Program-made: the position numbers and the translations under genes | Source: Geodermatophilus dictyosporus | Lineage (GTDB): Bacteria > Actinomycetota > Actinomycetes > Mycobacteriales > Geodermatophilaceae | Direction: 5' to 3' | NCBI RefSeq assembly: GCF_900115505.1 | Contig: NZ_FOWQ01000001.1 | Span: forward strand, 620,001-684,000 | Length of the DNA stretch: 64,000 nt | Shown here: positions 33,662 to 42,265 of the stretch, piece by piece | Layout: each line of letters starts with the position of its first letter | Position numbering within the stretch: position 1 is the first letter of the stretch | Notes under the pieces: generated by a model | Database searches by the model: none | Told to the model about the DNA's origin: nothing | The model's input: only the letters and a program-made list of their open reading frames with translations

Positions 33662-34140
33662 CAGATGACCGCGTCCAGGTCGGTCCGCAGCGTCGTGGCC
33701 TGCCGCAGCAGCGCCCGCACCACCACGACCAGCAGCCCGAGCGCACCGACCCCGGCGACCGCCAGCAGGAGCAGCAGCGGCAGGGCCGGGTCGTCGGCGG
33801 TGGGCACCACGGCGGCGGCGACGACCACCAGCACGGCCCAGGCGGCACCGATCGCCCACAGCACCAGGTCCACCCAGCGCGAGGCACCGTCGCTGAAGAC
33901 GCGGTCCTGCTCAAACAGCGTCAGCAGCTTCCCGGTGGCCACGACCACCACCTGCGCGCAGACCACCCAGAACACCGTCACCGCGGTCAGCGGCCACCGC
34001 AGGTGGGCGAGGTCGGGACGCTGCTCGGCCAGGTGCGCGAACTGGCCGGGCAGCGACACGGTCTCGAGCACGACCAGCAGCCCGAAGAGCAGGACGAGGA
34101 GGACCCGGAGCGGGAGCACTGCCCGGCGTGCCGTCATCAC
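33661..34140 (-). CDS. DUF2975 four-helix membrane protein
   Basis: A 159-residue integral-membrane protein with four hydrophobic helices and the family motif LFEQDRVFSDGASRWV between helices two and three. DUF2975 proteins occur with a small XRE regulator and may sense membrane state, though the function is unproven. The start is GTG at 34138-34140 or ATG three bases later, with CGAGGATCGATGCC upstream. It is the first gene of a three-gene unit with the XRE and FAD-reductase genes, joined by one- and four-base overlaps. Confidence 0.85.
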   Translation of the reverse strand: MMTARRAVLPLRVLLVLLFGLLVVLETVSLPGQFAHLAEQRPDLAHLRWPLTAVTVFWVVCAQVVVVATGKLLTLFEQDRVFSDGASRWVDLVLWAIGAAWAVLVVVAAAVVPTADDPALPLLLLLAVAGVGALGLLVVVVRALLRQATTLRTDLDAVI

Positions 34141-34151
34141 GGCATCGATCC

Positions 34152-34169
34152 TCGATGACTAATTATCGA
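34152..34169 (-). promoter_or_regulatory. AT-rich promoter segment with dyad, upstream of DUF2975 operon
   Basis: TCGAT (34152-34156) and ATCGA (34165-34169) form an inverted repeat in an unusually AT-rich 40-base gap. On the minus strand GATAAT resembles a -10 hexamer and TTGACC (34171-34176) a -35 element, though their spacing does not fit one promoter. It is the likely promoter and autoregulatory site of the DUF2975-XRE operon. Confidence 0.4.
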
Positions 34170-34180
34170 TGGTCAATAGG

Positions 34181-35212
34181 TTACGACCGCGTGTCGTCCG
34201 ACGTCGTGGTGATCCAGTCGTCGATGGTGGCCCACCAGCGGTAGAGCCAGTCGGTCAGCTCGGCCTCCTCCCGCGGCACCTCCGCCGCCGGGACGAACCA
34301 CCAGCGCAGGTGCAGCGTCTTGTCCACGGGCAGGCCTCGCCAGACGTCGCGGACCGTGCTCAGGTGCTCGAGGCCGGTGTGCGCGACGAGGACGACGTCG
34401 GCGTGCGGAGCCGCCCGCAGCGCCGCGGCCACCCCGCCCGGGCGCGGGGGCAGCAGGTGGCGCATCGCCTCGGCCCGGCGCGCCGCCGCCAGCAGCCCCC
34501 GGTCGCGCAGCCGCTGCAGGGCCCTGACGCGGCGCCCCGGGGTCACGTTCGCGCCCTCCGGGAAGATCAGCAGCGCGTCCTCCTCGCCGAGGTCGCGGGC
34601 CAGCTCGGCGATCGCGGCCTCCGCGCGCTCGCCGGCGCCCGGCCCGGAGGAGACGAAGGTGCTCGGCAGCCGGTTGAGGTAGACGTCGATCAGGGGGTCG
34701 GCCTGCAGCAGGTCCTTGAGCACGATCCGCGGCTGGCGCAGGTGGTCGCGGTTCATCAGCGTCTGCACCAGCAGGAACGAGTCGCCCGGCCCCGCGTGGC
34801 GGGACAGCACCACCATGGCGTTGGTCGAGCCGGGCACGCCGTCGTCCAGCGGCGACCACGACTCGCCGTCGGTGACCAGCCGCAGCGCGAACAGCCGCTG
34901 CGCGGCCCGCATCAGGACGTCGAGCAGCAGCCGCAGCACCGTGTAGTGGGCCGCTCGGAACGCCGGGGTCCCCAGCCGCCGGCCGAGGCCGCTGGCCAGC
35001 CAGAGCACCGCCGCGGCCGCGAGCCCGGCCACCTCCAGGGCCAGGTACACCAGGCCGAAGCCGAGCAGCCGCAGGGCGCGCAGCCTGCCGGGGAGGAACA
35101 GCGAGGCGACCAGCGCGACGACGACGAGCACGGGCAGCAGGGCGACGGCGAGCACCAGCGCGCCGATCAGCAGCGGGCCGGCGATCCTCCGGACGCGGCG
35201 GGGTGGCAGCAC
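34181..35212 (-). CDS. PlsC-type acyltransferase with N-terminal membrane helices
   Basis: A 343-residue membrane-associated acyltransferase. Two hydrophobic segments (residues about 10-70) come first; the catalytic H-x4-D motif is SRHAGPGDSFLL near residue 134, followed by the substrate-binding FPEGANVTPGRR. It should acylate lysophosphatidic acid or a related lipid. The start GTG at 35210-35212 lies one base past the patatin stop, with a GGGGGGA site inside the patatin gene end, so the pair is translationally linked. Confidence 0.85.
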   Translation of the reverse strand: MLPPRRVRRIAGPLLIGALVLAVALLPVLVVVALVASLFLPGRLRALRLLGFGLVYLALEVAGLAAAAVLWLASGLGRRLGTPAFRAAHYTVLRLLLDVLMRAAQRLFALRLVTDGESWSPLDDGVPGSTNAMVVLSRHAGPGDSFLLVQTLMNRDHLRQPRIVLKDLLQADPLIDVYLNRLPSTFVSSGPGAGERAEAAIAELARDLGEEDALLIFPEGANVTPGRRVRALQRLRDRGLLAAARRAEAMRHLLPPRPGGVAAALRAAPHADVVLVAHTGLEHLSTVRDVWRGLPVDKTLHLRWWFVPAAEVPREEAELTDWLYRWWATIDDWITTTSDDTRS

Positions 35213-35213
35213 C

Positions 35214-36074
35214 TCAGGTCCCCCCGTCCGGGAGCCGGTCGAGCAGCTCCCCCGCGGCGGCGCGCGCACGCTCGATGCGGCCCGGCACCCCGGAGAAGTC
35301 GCGGTAGCGCAGGTTGCCGGCGCCCGGGGGTGCCGGGTCGCCCGCGGGCAGCACGTGCACCGTGACCCCCTCCGGCAGCGTGGCCAGGTCGGCGGCGTAC
35401 CGGTGCCGCCGGGCGATCTCGAAGGCGACGGTGGCGACCTCCCACGGCCGGGCCGGCGGCCGCAGCGGGCGGTCGATGCGCCCGACGTGCAGCACGTAGA
35501 CGGTGCGCGCGCCGAGGGCGACCGCCCGGCCCACCGGGATGCTGTGCACCAGCCCCCCGTCGAGGTAGTGCTCGCCGCCGAGCCGCACCGGCGGCAGCAG
35601 GCCGGGCACCGCGCAGGAGGCGAGCACCGCGTCGACGAGCGGGCCCTCGGTGAACCAGTGCTCGGCGGCCCGCTCGATGCTGGCCGCGACGCACTGGAAG
35701 GGGACCCGCAGCTCGGCGAAGGTCCGCACCGGCAGCTGGGTCTCGAGCAGCTCGCGCAGCGGCTCGCGCGGGTGCAGGTGCGTGCGGGTGCGCACGAGGG
35801 TGCCCACCCGGGCGAGCACCGAGCCGGCGAACACGCGCTGGCTGGCCAGCTCCTCCCACACGCCGCGCAGCCGGTCGACCGCGGCCGGCCCCGGGTCGGC
35901 GGCGACGACGGCACCGTTGATTGCGCCCACCGACGTGCCCACCACCAGGTCGGGGCGGACGCCGCGCTCGAGGAGGGCCTGCAGCATGCCGACCTCGGCC
36001 GCGCCGAGCACTCCCCCGCCGCCGAGGACGAACGCCGTGCCACCGGTCCCGGCCGGACCCGGGAGCGACGCCAT
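35214..36074 (-). CDS. Patatin-like phospholipase
   Basis: A 286-residue lipid acyl hydrolase. The oxyanion loop is FVLGGGGVLGAAEVGML, the nucleophile Ser is in VVGTSVGAINGA near residue 47 and the Asp is in YLDGGLVHSIPVG near 176, giving the Ser-Asp dyad. It is probably cytosolic or loosely membrane bound. Paired with the following acyltransferase it could remodel phospholipid acyl chains, which is inference from the gene pair. The start ATG at 36072-36074 has no clear ribosome site. Confidence 0.88.
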   Translation of the reverse strand: MASLPGPAGTGGTAFVLGGGGVLGAAEVGMLQALLERGVRPDLVVGTSVGAINGAVVAADPGPAAVDRLRGVWEELASQRVFAGSVLARVGTLVRTRTHLHPREPLRELLETQLPVRTFAELRVPFQCVAASIERAAEHWFTEGPLVDAVLASCAVPGLLPPVRLGGEHYLDGGLVHSIPVGRAVALGARTVYVLHVGRIDRPLRPPARPWEVATVAFEIARRHRYAADLATLPEGVTVHVLPAGDPAPPGAGNLRYRDFSGVPGRIERARAAAGELLDRLPDGGT

Positions 36075-36185
36075 GGCCGCATCGTGTCACGCGGCCCGGC
36101 GCCCTCAGGCCCGGCCGGTCACCGCCGCGTCCGCATCGGCGGCGACCGCCCAGCCAGCCAGCAGCCCGAGGGCGTCGGACGCCGG

Positions 36186-36221
36186 GCCCGGCGCGCCGCC
36201 GGTGCGGACGGCGCGCCGGGC
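36186..36221 (-). terminator. Hairpin terminator of the nitrilase/aldehyde dehydrogenase operon
   Basis: A perfect 13-bp GC stem (36186-36198 with 36209-36221) with a ten-base loop begins six bases after the stop of the aldehyde dehydrogenase gene. It closes the five-gene leftward operon. There is no T-tract. Confidence 0.75.
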
Positions 36222-36227
36222 CGGGTG

Positions 36228-37571
36228 TCAGGCGACGGTGCGGATGAGCTTCCTGTTGACGAACTCGTCCATGCCCAGGCGGCCCAGCTCGCGGCCGAAC
36301 CCGGAGCGCTTGGTGCCGCCGAAGGGCAGCTCGGGACCCTCGGCGCCCACGCCGTTGACGAACACCATGCCGGTGTCGAGGGCGTCGGCGACCCGCATCG
36401 CCTGCTCGGGGTCGGTGGTGAACACGTAGGACCCCAGCCCGTAGGGGGTGTCGTTGGCCAGTTCGACCGCGTGCTGCTCGTCGCGCGCCCGGTGGACCTG
36501 CGCGACCGGGCCGAACAGCTCCTCCCGGTACACGTCGTTGTCCGGGCGCACCTCGGTGAGCACCCCGGCCGGGAAGAAGGCGCCGGACCGCTCGCCGGCG
36601 GTCTCCAGCCGCGCGCCCTGGGCGACCGCCCGGTCGACCTGGTCGGCGAGGTTCGCCGCCGCGCGCGGTGAGGACAGCGGCGCCTCGGGCCCCGCCGCGA
36701 GCAGCCTCTCCCGGAAGGCGGCGAGGAAGTCGTCGTAGAGCTCGTCGACGACGATGACCCGCTTGCCCGCGTTGCACGCCTGGCCGGTGTTCTCCATCCG
36801 GGCGGCGACGGCGGCCTCGGCCGTGGCGGCCACGTCGTCGGTGCTCAGCACGATGAACGGGTCGGAGCCGCCGAGCTCCAGCACCACCTTCTTCAGGTGC
36901 CGCCCGGCGGTGGCGGCCACCGCGGCACCGGCCCGCTCCGACCCGGTCAGCGACACCCCGCGGACGGTGGGCGCGGCGATGATCGTCTCCACCTGCTCGT
37001 TGCTGGCGTAGACGTTGACGTACACCCCCTCCGGCGCGCCGGCCTCGCGGAAGATCTCCGCGATCGCGGCGGCGGACTCCGGGCACTGCGGGGCGTGCTT
37101 GAGCAGCACCGTGTTGCCGGTGACCAGGTTCGGCGCGGCGAAGCGGGCGACCTGGTAGTAGGGGTAGTTCCACGGCATGATCCCCAGCACCGTGCCCACC
37201 GAGGCCCGCCGGATCAGCGCCGTCCCCTCCCCCGAGGTCACCTCGATCGGCTCGTCGGCCAGGAACTCCTCGGCGTGGTCGGCGTAGTAGGCGTAGATGT
37301 CGGCAGAGAACTCCACCTCGCCGACGCCGTCGGCGTGCGGCTTGCCCATCTCCCGCTCGATGACCGCCGCCAGCTCGTCGGCGCGCTCGCGGTGCAGCTC
37401 ACCCACCCGGCGCACCACCGCCGCCCGCTCGGCCGGCGGGCGGCGCGACCAGTCCCGGTGCGCGGTGGCCGCCGCCTCGACCGCCTGCGCGACCTCCTCG
37501 TCGGTCGCCGTCGGGACGCTGCGGACGGTCTCGCCCGTGCGCGGGTCGAGCACCTCGTACTGCTGTTCCAT
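36228..37571 (-). CDS. Short-type aldehyde dehydrogenase (succinate-semialdehyde dehydrogenase-like)
   Basis: A 447-residue aldehyde dehydrogenase, the shorter length typical of Sad/YneI and GabD2 enzymes. The general base is in VLELGGSDPFIVL and the nucleophile Cys266 in ENTGQACNAGKR. GTVLGIMPWNYPYYQVAR and NGVGAEGPELPFGGTKRSGFG are subgroup signatures. It oxidises a small (semi)aldehyde to the acid with NAD(P). It is the last gene of an operon with a permease, alcohol dehydrogenase and nitrilase, so it may finish the conversion alcohol to aldehyde to acid. The start ATG at 37569-37571 has GAGGGAGACG upstream. The substrate is not known. Confidence 0.88.
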   Translation of the reverse strand: MEQQYEVLDPRTGETVRSVPTATDEEVAQAVEAAATAHRDWSRRPPAERAAVVRRVGELHRERADELAAVIEREMGKPHADGVGEVEFSADIYAYYADHAEEFLADEPIEVTSGEGTALIRRASVGTVLGIMPWNYPYYQVARFAAPNLVTGNTVLLKHAPQCPESAAAIAEIFREAGAPEGVYVNVYASNEQVETIIAAPTVRGVSLTGSERAGAAVAATAGRHLKKVVLELGGSDPFIVLSTDDVAATAEAAVAARMENTGQACNAGKRVIVVDELYDDFLAAFRERLLAAGPEAPLSSPRAAANLADQVDRAVAQGARLETAGERSGAFFPAGVLTEVRPDNDVYREELFGPVAQVHRARDEQHAVELANDTPYGLGSYVFTTDPEQAMRVADALDTGMVFVNGVGAEGPELPFGGTKRSGFGRELGRLGMDEFVNRKLIRTVA

Positions 37572-37648
37572 CGTCTCCCTCACTCCTCGTGTCCTGCGGA
37601 CGTCCTCCTGCGGACACCCGGTCCCGCCCTCGTGCGGACCACCCGTCC

Positions 37649-39313
37649 TCAGGTGGGCGCCAGCAGGCGACCTGCCAGGAGGTCGGCCCGGCGGCGCACC
37701 AGCTGCGGCTTCTCCTCGCAGACCCGGCCCAGCTCGTCGGGGCCGCGGGTGGTGCAGGTGAGCGCGGCCCAGCCGGGCCGGTCGGCCAGCACCTCGACAC
37801 GCGGCACGCGCACGTGATCGGGGGCGAACACCCCGCCGGGCGTGGCACCCGGCGCGTCCGCCATCGCGATCCAGACGTGCGAGTCGCCGGCCCGCAGCCG
37901 TGCGGGGTGCGCGAAGCACGGGTCCGGGGCCTGCAGGGCCGCGCCGAGGGGCACGTCGGACCCCGGGAAGTCCACCGGCCACGGCCACCGGACCGCCGCC
38001 GGCACGGCGAGCACGTCGGCCTCCTGCAGCGCCAGGGCGCGCGAGGGCTCGGGGGGCTCGAGCTCCTCGCCGGCCAGCAGCCCGAGGCGTCCCCACGACC
38101 GGCGCAGCGGCCGGGTGGGGCCGGGTCCGGGCGTGGCCCAGGCGGCGTGCCGCCCGAGGTGGGTGGCGCGGTGCGCGGCGACGCCGCCGTCGGCGGAGAC
38201 CGCGACCACGGTGTGGTGCAGGGCCTCCCCCGCCCCGGGCTCGACGAGGGAGGTCACGACCTCGCACCGGGCCTGCCCCGCGAGGCCGCGCAGCCGGTCG
38301 AGTGCCGCGGGCCAGGCGCGCGCGGCGCCGGCGGCGGCCGACGGGTCCGCGGGCGGCCCCCCGCACAGGAGGAAGGCCGGCAGCACGGCCAGCCCCACGC
38401 CGGCCGGTGGCAGCGGCGGGTCGCCCTCCGCCGCGGACAGGACGGCGACGCCGACGCGGTCCTCCGCCGGGGGCTCCCCGAACAGCCCGTCCACCGACCG
38501 GCGCGGCCAGCGCTTGCTCAGCGCCAGCGGGCGGTACTCCTGCGGACGGCGGCCGGCCAGCACGGTGGCGCGGGCGCGGGCGGTGGCGTCGAGGTCCAGG
38601 GTGGCCAGCACGACGCCCGCACCGGCGTCCCGGGAGGCCAGCACCTGCCCGGTCTGGTCGAGCACCGCACTGCCGCCGCTGAACTGCACGCCCAGCTCGG
38701 CACCGGCCATGTCCGCCGCCACCACGGGCAGCGCGTTCTCCCAGGCGCGCAGCCGCCAGCTGGCACTGGGCCCCGGCTCGTCCACCCACGCGGTCGGCAC
38801 CGCGGCCCAGTCGGCCCCCGCGAGCGCGGCGTACCGCGCCACCTCGGGGTAGTCCAGGTCGGCGCAGATCATCGGGCTGACGCGGCCGGCCGGCGTCGTC
38901 CACACCGGTGGCACCTCGTTGCCGTCGACCGCCCAGAACGGATCGGCCAGGAAGGGGTGGATCTTGCGGTAGGCGCCCGACAGCCCGTCCGGCCCGACCA
39001 GCACGCAGCTGTTGTGCAGGGTGCCGAGGTCCCGGTCCACCTCGGGCAGGCCGACGACGAACCAGGCGCCGGTCGCCCGGGCCAGGGCGGTGAGCCGCTG
39101 GACCGACGGGCCGTCCAGCGGCTCGGCGAGGTCGCGGACCTCGTCCTCGTCCGGCCAGCAGTAGCCGGTGACCGCCATCTCCGGCGCGACGACGACGGCG
39201 GCACCCCGGGCGGCCGCCTCGGCGCCGAGCTCCTCGATCGCCCCGAGGTTGGCCCGCTTGTCGCCGCGGCGGGCGACCAGCTGGAGGGCGGCGACCGTGA
39301 CCTGACGGGTCAT
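37649..39313 (-). CDS. Two-domain carbon-nitrogen hydrolase (active plus degenerate nitrilase domain)
   Basis: A 554-residue fusion of two nitrilase-superfamily domains. Domain one (residues about 1-265) keeps the triad: Glu45 in VVVAPEMAVTGY, Lys117 in AYRKIHPF and Cys150 in SPMICADLDYPE. Domain two (about 285-550) keeps strands such as GVGLAVLPAFLL and GRLGLLAGEELEPPE but has no Cys at the nucleophile position and no clear Glu/Lys, so it should be catalytically dead. Normal family members have a single domain of 260-330 residues. Domain one probably hydrolyses an amide or nitrile. The gene starts four bases after the alcohol dehydrogenase stop; no ribosome site is visible, suggesting coupling. 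Confidence 0.85.
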   Translation of the reverse strand: MTRQVTVAALQLVARRGDKRANLGAIEELGAEAAARGAAVVVAPEMAVTGYCWPDEDEVRDLAEPLDGPSVQRLTALARATGAWFVVGLPEVDRDLGTLHNSCVLVGPDGLSGAYRKIHPFLADPFWAVDGNEVPPVWTTPAGRVSPMICADLDYPEVARYAALAGADWAAVPTAWVDEPGPSASWRLRAWENALPVVAADMAGAELGVQFSGGSAVLDQTGQVLASRDAGAGVVLATLDLDATARARATVLAGRRPQEYRPLALSKRWPRRSVDGLFGEPPAEDRVGVAVLSAAEGDPPLPPAGVGLAVLPAFLLCGGPPADPSAAAGAARAWPAALDRLRGLAGQARCEVVTSLVEPGAGEALHHTVVAVSADGGVAAHRATHLGRHAAWATPGPGPTRPLRRSWGRLGLLAGEELEPPEPSRALALQEADVLAVPAAVRWPWPVDFPGSDVPLGAALQAPDPCFAHPARLRAGDSHVWIAMADAPGATPGGVFAPDHVRVPRVEVLADRPGWAALTCTTRGPDELGRVCEEKPQLVRRRADLLAGRLLAPT

Positions 39314-39317
39314 GCGC

Positions 39318-40424
39318 TCAGTCGAACACGACGACGCTGCGGGTGCGCTCCCCGGCCCGCATGGCGTCGAAGGCCTCGTTGACCTCGTCGAGCCGGACCC
39401 GGTGGGAGACCAGGCCGTCGAGCGGGAGCCTGCCGTCGAGGTAGAGCCGGGCCAGGCGGGGGAAGTCGATGCTCGGGACCGCGCCGCCGTAGTTGGAGCC
39501 GACGAGGGTCTTGCCCGACTCGGCGAGCTCGAGGACGTCGATGGCCACCTTCTGGCCCTCGGCAGGGAGCCCGACGAGGACCCCGGTGCCGGCGGTGGCC
39601 AGCAGCCCGGGCACCTGCTCGATCGTCTCGGTGCGACCGATGACCTCGAAGGCGAAGTCGGCGCCGCCGTCGGTCAGCTCCCGCACGCGGGCCGGCACGT
39701 CCTCGGCGCCGGCCCGGACGGTGGAGGTGGCGCCGAAGGAGCGGGCCGCCGCCAGCTTCTCCTCGCTGGTGTCGACCGCGACGACCGGGTCGGCCCCGAC
39801 GAGGGCCAGGCCCATGACCACCGCCAGGCCGACGCCGCCGCAGCCCAGCACCACGGCCGACGCGCCGGCCGGCACCCGCGCGTTGTTGACCACCGCGCCG
39901 ACGCCCGTGGTGATCGAGCACCCGATGAGGCTGGCGACGTCGAAGGGCACCTCCGCCGGGATGCGCACGGCGGCGGACTCGGCCACCACCGCGTACTCGG
40001 CCATGGTGCCCAGCGCGAGGTAGGGGTAGACGGTGCCGCCGTCCTCGCCGGTCAGCCGCGTGCTGCCGTCGGGCAGCAGGCACTCGCCGGACCGGGTGCC
40101 GGTGCACGCCCACGCCTTGCCCTGCGCACAGGCCCGGCAGCGCCGGCAGGGGTAGTACCAGGACAGGACGACGTGGTCGCCGACCGCGACGTCCTGCACC
40201 CCCGGTCCGACCGCCTCCACGACGCCGGCACCCTCGTGCCCCATCACCGTCGGCGAGGGCAGGTGCCACTCGCCGTCCAGGACGTGGCGGTCCGAGCCGC
40301 AGACGCCGGAGGCGCCCAGCCGGACCAGCACCTCGCCGGGGCCGGGGTCGGCGACGGTGACCGGGCGGATCTCCAGCCGGTCACCGGTCCCGGCGTGGAC
40401 GGCGGCGCGTGCGGTGCGTGGCAT
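39318..40424 (-). CDS. Zinc-dependent medium-chain alcohol dehydrogenase
   Basis: A 368-residue enzyme. Catalytic zinc ligands Cys (GVCGSDRHVL) and His-Glu (VMGHEGAG) and the full structural-zinc quartet C-x2-C-x2-C-x7-C (CRRCRACAQGKAWAC) are present; the Rossmann site is VVLGCGGVGLAVVMG. The layout fits the NDMA-/mycothiol-type and class III-like alcohol dehydrogenases of actinobacteria. It oxidises a primary alcohol to the aldehyde, which the aldehyde dehydrogenase in the same operon could use. Its ATG at 40422-40424 overlaps the permease stop by one base (TGATG). Confidence 0.88.
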   Translation of the reverse strand: MPRTARAAVHAGTGDRLEIRPVTVADPGPGEVLVRLGASGVCGSDRHVLDGEWHLPSPTVMGHEGAGVVEAVGPGVQDVAVGDHVVLSWYYPCRRCRACAQGKAWACTGTRSGECLLPDGSTRLTGEDGGTVYPYLALGTMAEYAVVAESAAVRIPAEVPFDVASLIGCSITTGVGAVVNNARVPAGASAVVLGCGGVGLAVVMGLALVGADPVVAVDTSEEKLAAARSFGATSTVRAGAEDVPARVRELTDGGADFAFEVIGRTETIEQVPGLLATAGTGVLVGLPAEGQKVAIDVLELAESGKTLVGSNYGGAVPSIDFPRLARLYLDGRLPLDGLVSHRVRLDEVNEAFDAMRAGERTRSVVVFD

Positions 40425-41881
40425 CAGCCGTTCCGCTCGCCGGACCGCTCGGCCACGGGGGCCGGCGGCGCGTCGTAACCGCCCCGGCCGGCGCGGCGGA
40501 CCAGCAGCGCCGTCAGCAGCAGGTGCGCGACGGCGGCCACGACGACGGCCGGCACCGAGGCGGTGAGCAGGTCGAACGCCGGCCGCGTCTCGAGCGTCTG
40601 GGGGTTGTAGAGCAGCACGTAGGTGAGCGCCCCGAGACCCGTGGACAGCAGCGCCGCGACGTTGAAGCCGCCGGTGAAGTGGTACGGGCTCGCCGCCGCG
40701 TGGCCGTAGAGCCCCCGCAGGTCGATGCGCTGCCGCCGCAGCACGAAGTAGTCGGCGATGACCGTGCCGCAGATCGCCGCGAGGAACGCCCCGGTCCAGG
40801 TCACGAAGAGCAGGAACTGGTCGTAGAGCAGCCCCGGGAAGAAGGCGAGGACCCCCGGCAGCACGAAGAAGCCGGCGCACAGCCACGGCCACGGCACGCG
40901 GGTGAGGAGGTGGCCGCCGGCCTGCCGCAGGGCCAGGCAGGTGGAGTACACGATCGAGGCCAGGCTGGTCAGGTTGGCGAAGGCCACGAAGACCAGCGCC
41001 AGCGCGCCGAGCCACGCGCCACCCAGGGGCACCATCCAGACCGTCGGGTCGGAGTCACCCAGGGTCAGCGCGGCGGCCATGCCGACCGCCTGGGCCAGGA
41101 TCGTCGCGCCGAACAGCCCGATGAAGGCCGGCCACATCGCCGCGCGGGGCGTCGTCGTCAGCCGGGCGAGGCTGCCCATCACCGGCCACCAGGAGAAGCC
41201 GACGCCGAGGTTGAACTCCACGGCGAGGGCGAAGTTCAGGCCCTCGTCCTCGAACGGCGCCAGCGGGGCGGCGTCCACGAGCTGGCTCCAGCTGGTCTCG
41301 GTGAAGACCAGCACCAGCATGCCGACGGTGAGGACCGCCAGTCCGGGGGCCACGATCCGGTTGAAGAACCGGATCGTCAGCGGGCCCTTGGCCAGGATGA
41401 CCCAGGCGGCCACGATGGCGACGAGGGCGAAGGCGGTGACCGCCAGGCCGCTCGGGTCGATCGAGGTGCCGAGGGCCTCGTTGGAGACCTGGCTGACCGC
41501 CCGCCCGAACATCACGCTGAGCAGGGACGACCAGCCCATCTCGGTGAACAGGATGACGGTGAAGACGATCAGCGCCACCCCGCCGAAGCCGAAGACGCTG
41601 CGCAGCACGGTGTACTGCTCGACGCCGTAGCGCTGGCTGGCCACGACGCTGGCCAGCAGCATGATCACCACACCGATCGCGTTGCCGATCACCATGGCCA
41701 GCAGGCCGTCGGCGAAGCCGACCAGGGAGGCCGTGGCCCCGCCCACCAGGAAGGCCCAGGTGGCGATGGCCAGGCCGACGTTGACCCAGGTGAAGTCGGC
41801 GAAGTTCCAGACCCGCTCGTCGCGCGTGACCGGCAGCGACCCGAAGGTCGCCTCGCGGCTCACGTCCTCGTGCGCGGCCAT
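40424..41881 (-). CDS. NCS1-family permease (cytosine/purine/allantoin/hydantoin type)
   Basis: A 485-residue membrane transporter with about twelve helices. The N-terminal RVWNFADFTWVNVGLAIATW and the helix-three region FGFGGVALIVF are typical of nucleobase:cation symporter-1 proteins, which take up cytosine, uracil, allantoin, hydantoins or vitamins with H+ or Na+. The ligand here is not known. It sits between a 56-residue membrane protein and the catabolic genes, so it probably imports the substrate of the operon. Its ATG overlaps the preceding stop by one base. Confidence 0.88.
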   Translation of the reverse strand: MAAHEDVSREATFGSLPVTRDERVWNFADFTWVNVGLAIATWAFLVGGATASLVGFADGLLAMVIGNAIGVVIMLLASVVASQRYGVEQYTVLRSVFGFGGVALIVFTVILFTEMGWSSLLSVMFGRAVSQVSNEALGTSIDPSGLAVTAFALVAIVAAWVILAKGPLTIRFFNRIVAPGLAVLTVGMLVLVFTETSWSQLVDAAPLAPFEDEGLNFALAVEFNLGVGFSWWPVMGSLARLTTTPRAAMWPAFIGLFGATILAQAVGMAAALTLGDSDPTVWMVPLGGAWLGALALVFVAFANLTSLASIVYSTCLALRQAGGHLLTRVPWPWLCAGFFVLPGVLAFFPGLLYDQFLLFVTWTGAFLAAICGTVIADYFVLRRQRIDLRGLYGHAAASPYHFTGGFNVAALLSTGLGALTYVLLYNPQTLETRPAFDLLTASVPAVVVAAVAHLLLTALLVRRAGRGGYDAPPAPVAERSGERNG

Positions 41882-42051
41882 CAGCCCAGTCCCGCGATGA
41901 GGCCGACGACCACCGACACGACGACGATCGCGACCAGGACGAGCAGGTCGCTCCGGGGGAACGGCGGGTGCGGGTCCCGGCGCTGCTCGTCGTCGATGAC
42001 GGCCAGCCGCCGCTCCAGTTCCCGCGACACCTCGAGGTCGACGTCGTCCAT
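41881..42051 (-). CDS. 56-aa single-helix membrane protein, first gene of NCS1 operon
   Basis: A short protein: a charged amphipathic head (MDDVDLEVSRELERRL, then DDEQRRDPH) and one membrane helix near residues 34-55 (LLVLVAIVVVSVVVGLIAGL). The ATG at 42049-42051 follows GAGGGAGTC, a good ribosome site, and the stop overlaps the permease start by one base, so it is very likely translated. It may be an accessory subunit or chaperone of the transporter, as small helices are for several secondary carriers. No known family. Confidence 0.75.
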   Translation of the reverse strand: MDDVDLEVSRELERRLAVIDDEQRRDPHPPFPRSDLLVLVAIVVVSVVVGLIAGLG

Positions 42052-42265
42052 GACTCCCTCCCGTGGGATCCGCCGGTCCCGCCCGAGGACCGCCGTCGAG
42101 GGAGCCTAGGCGCGCCGTGTCCCAGCTCACCCCTGCCGGTCCGTCCACCGGGAGCGGGTGTCACCTGCCACATCGTCCTGCGACCGCCCTCAGCGGGGTG
42201 ACGGGCAGGACCTGCGGGCGGTGCTGCGGGCGGTGCTGCCGGCCCTGCCTCGGCCCGGCTGCGGG

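Noticed and set aside
36075..36227. Short frames between the patatin and aldehyde dehydrogenase genes
   Set aside because: No start with a ribosome site and no protein-like segment; the region is dominated by a terminator hairpin.
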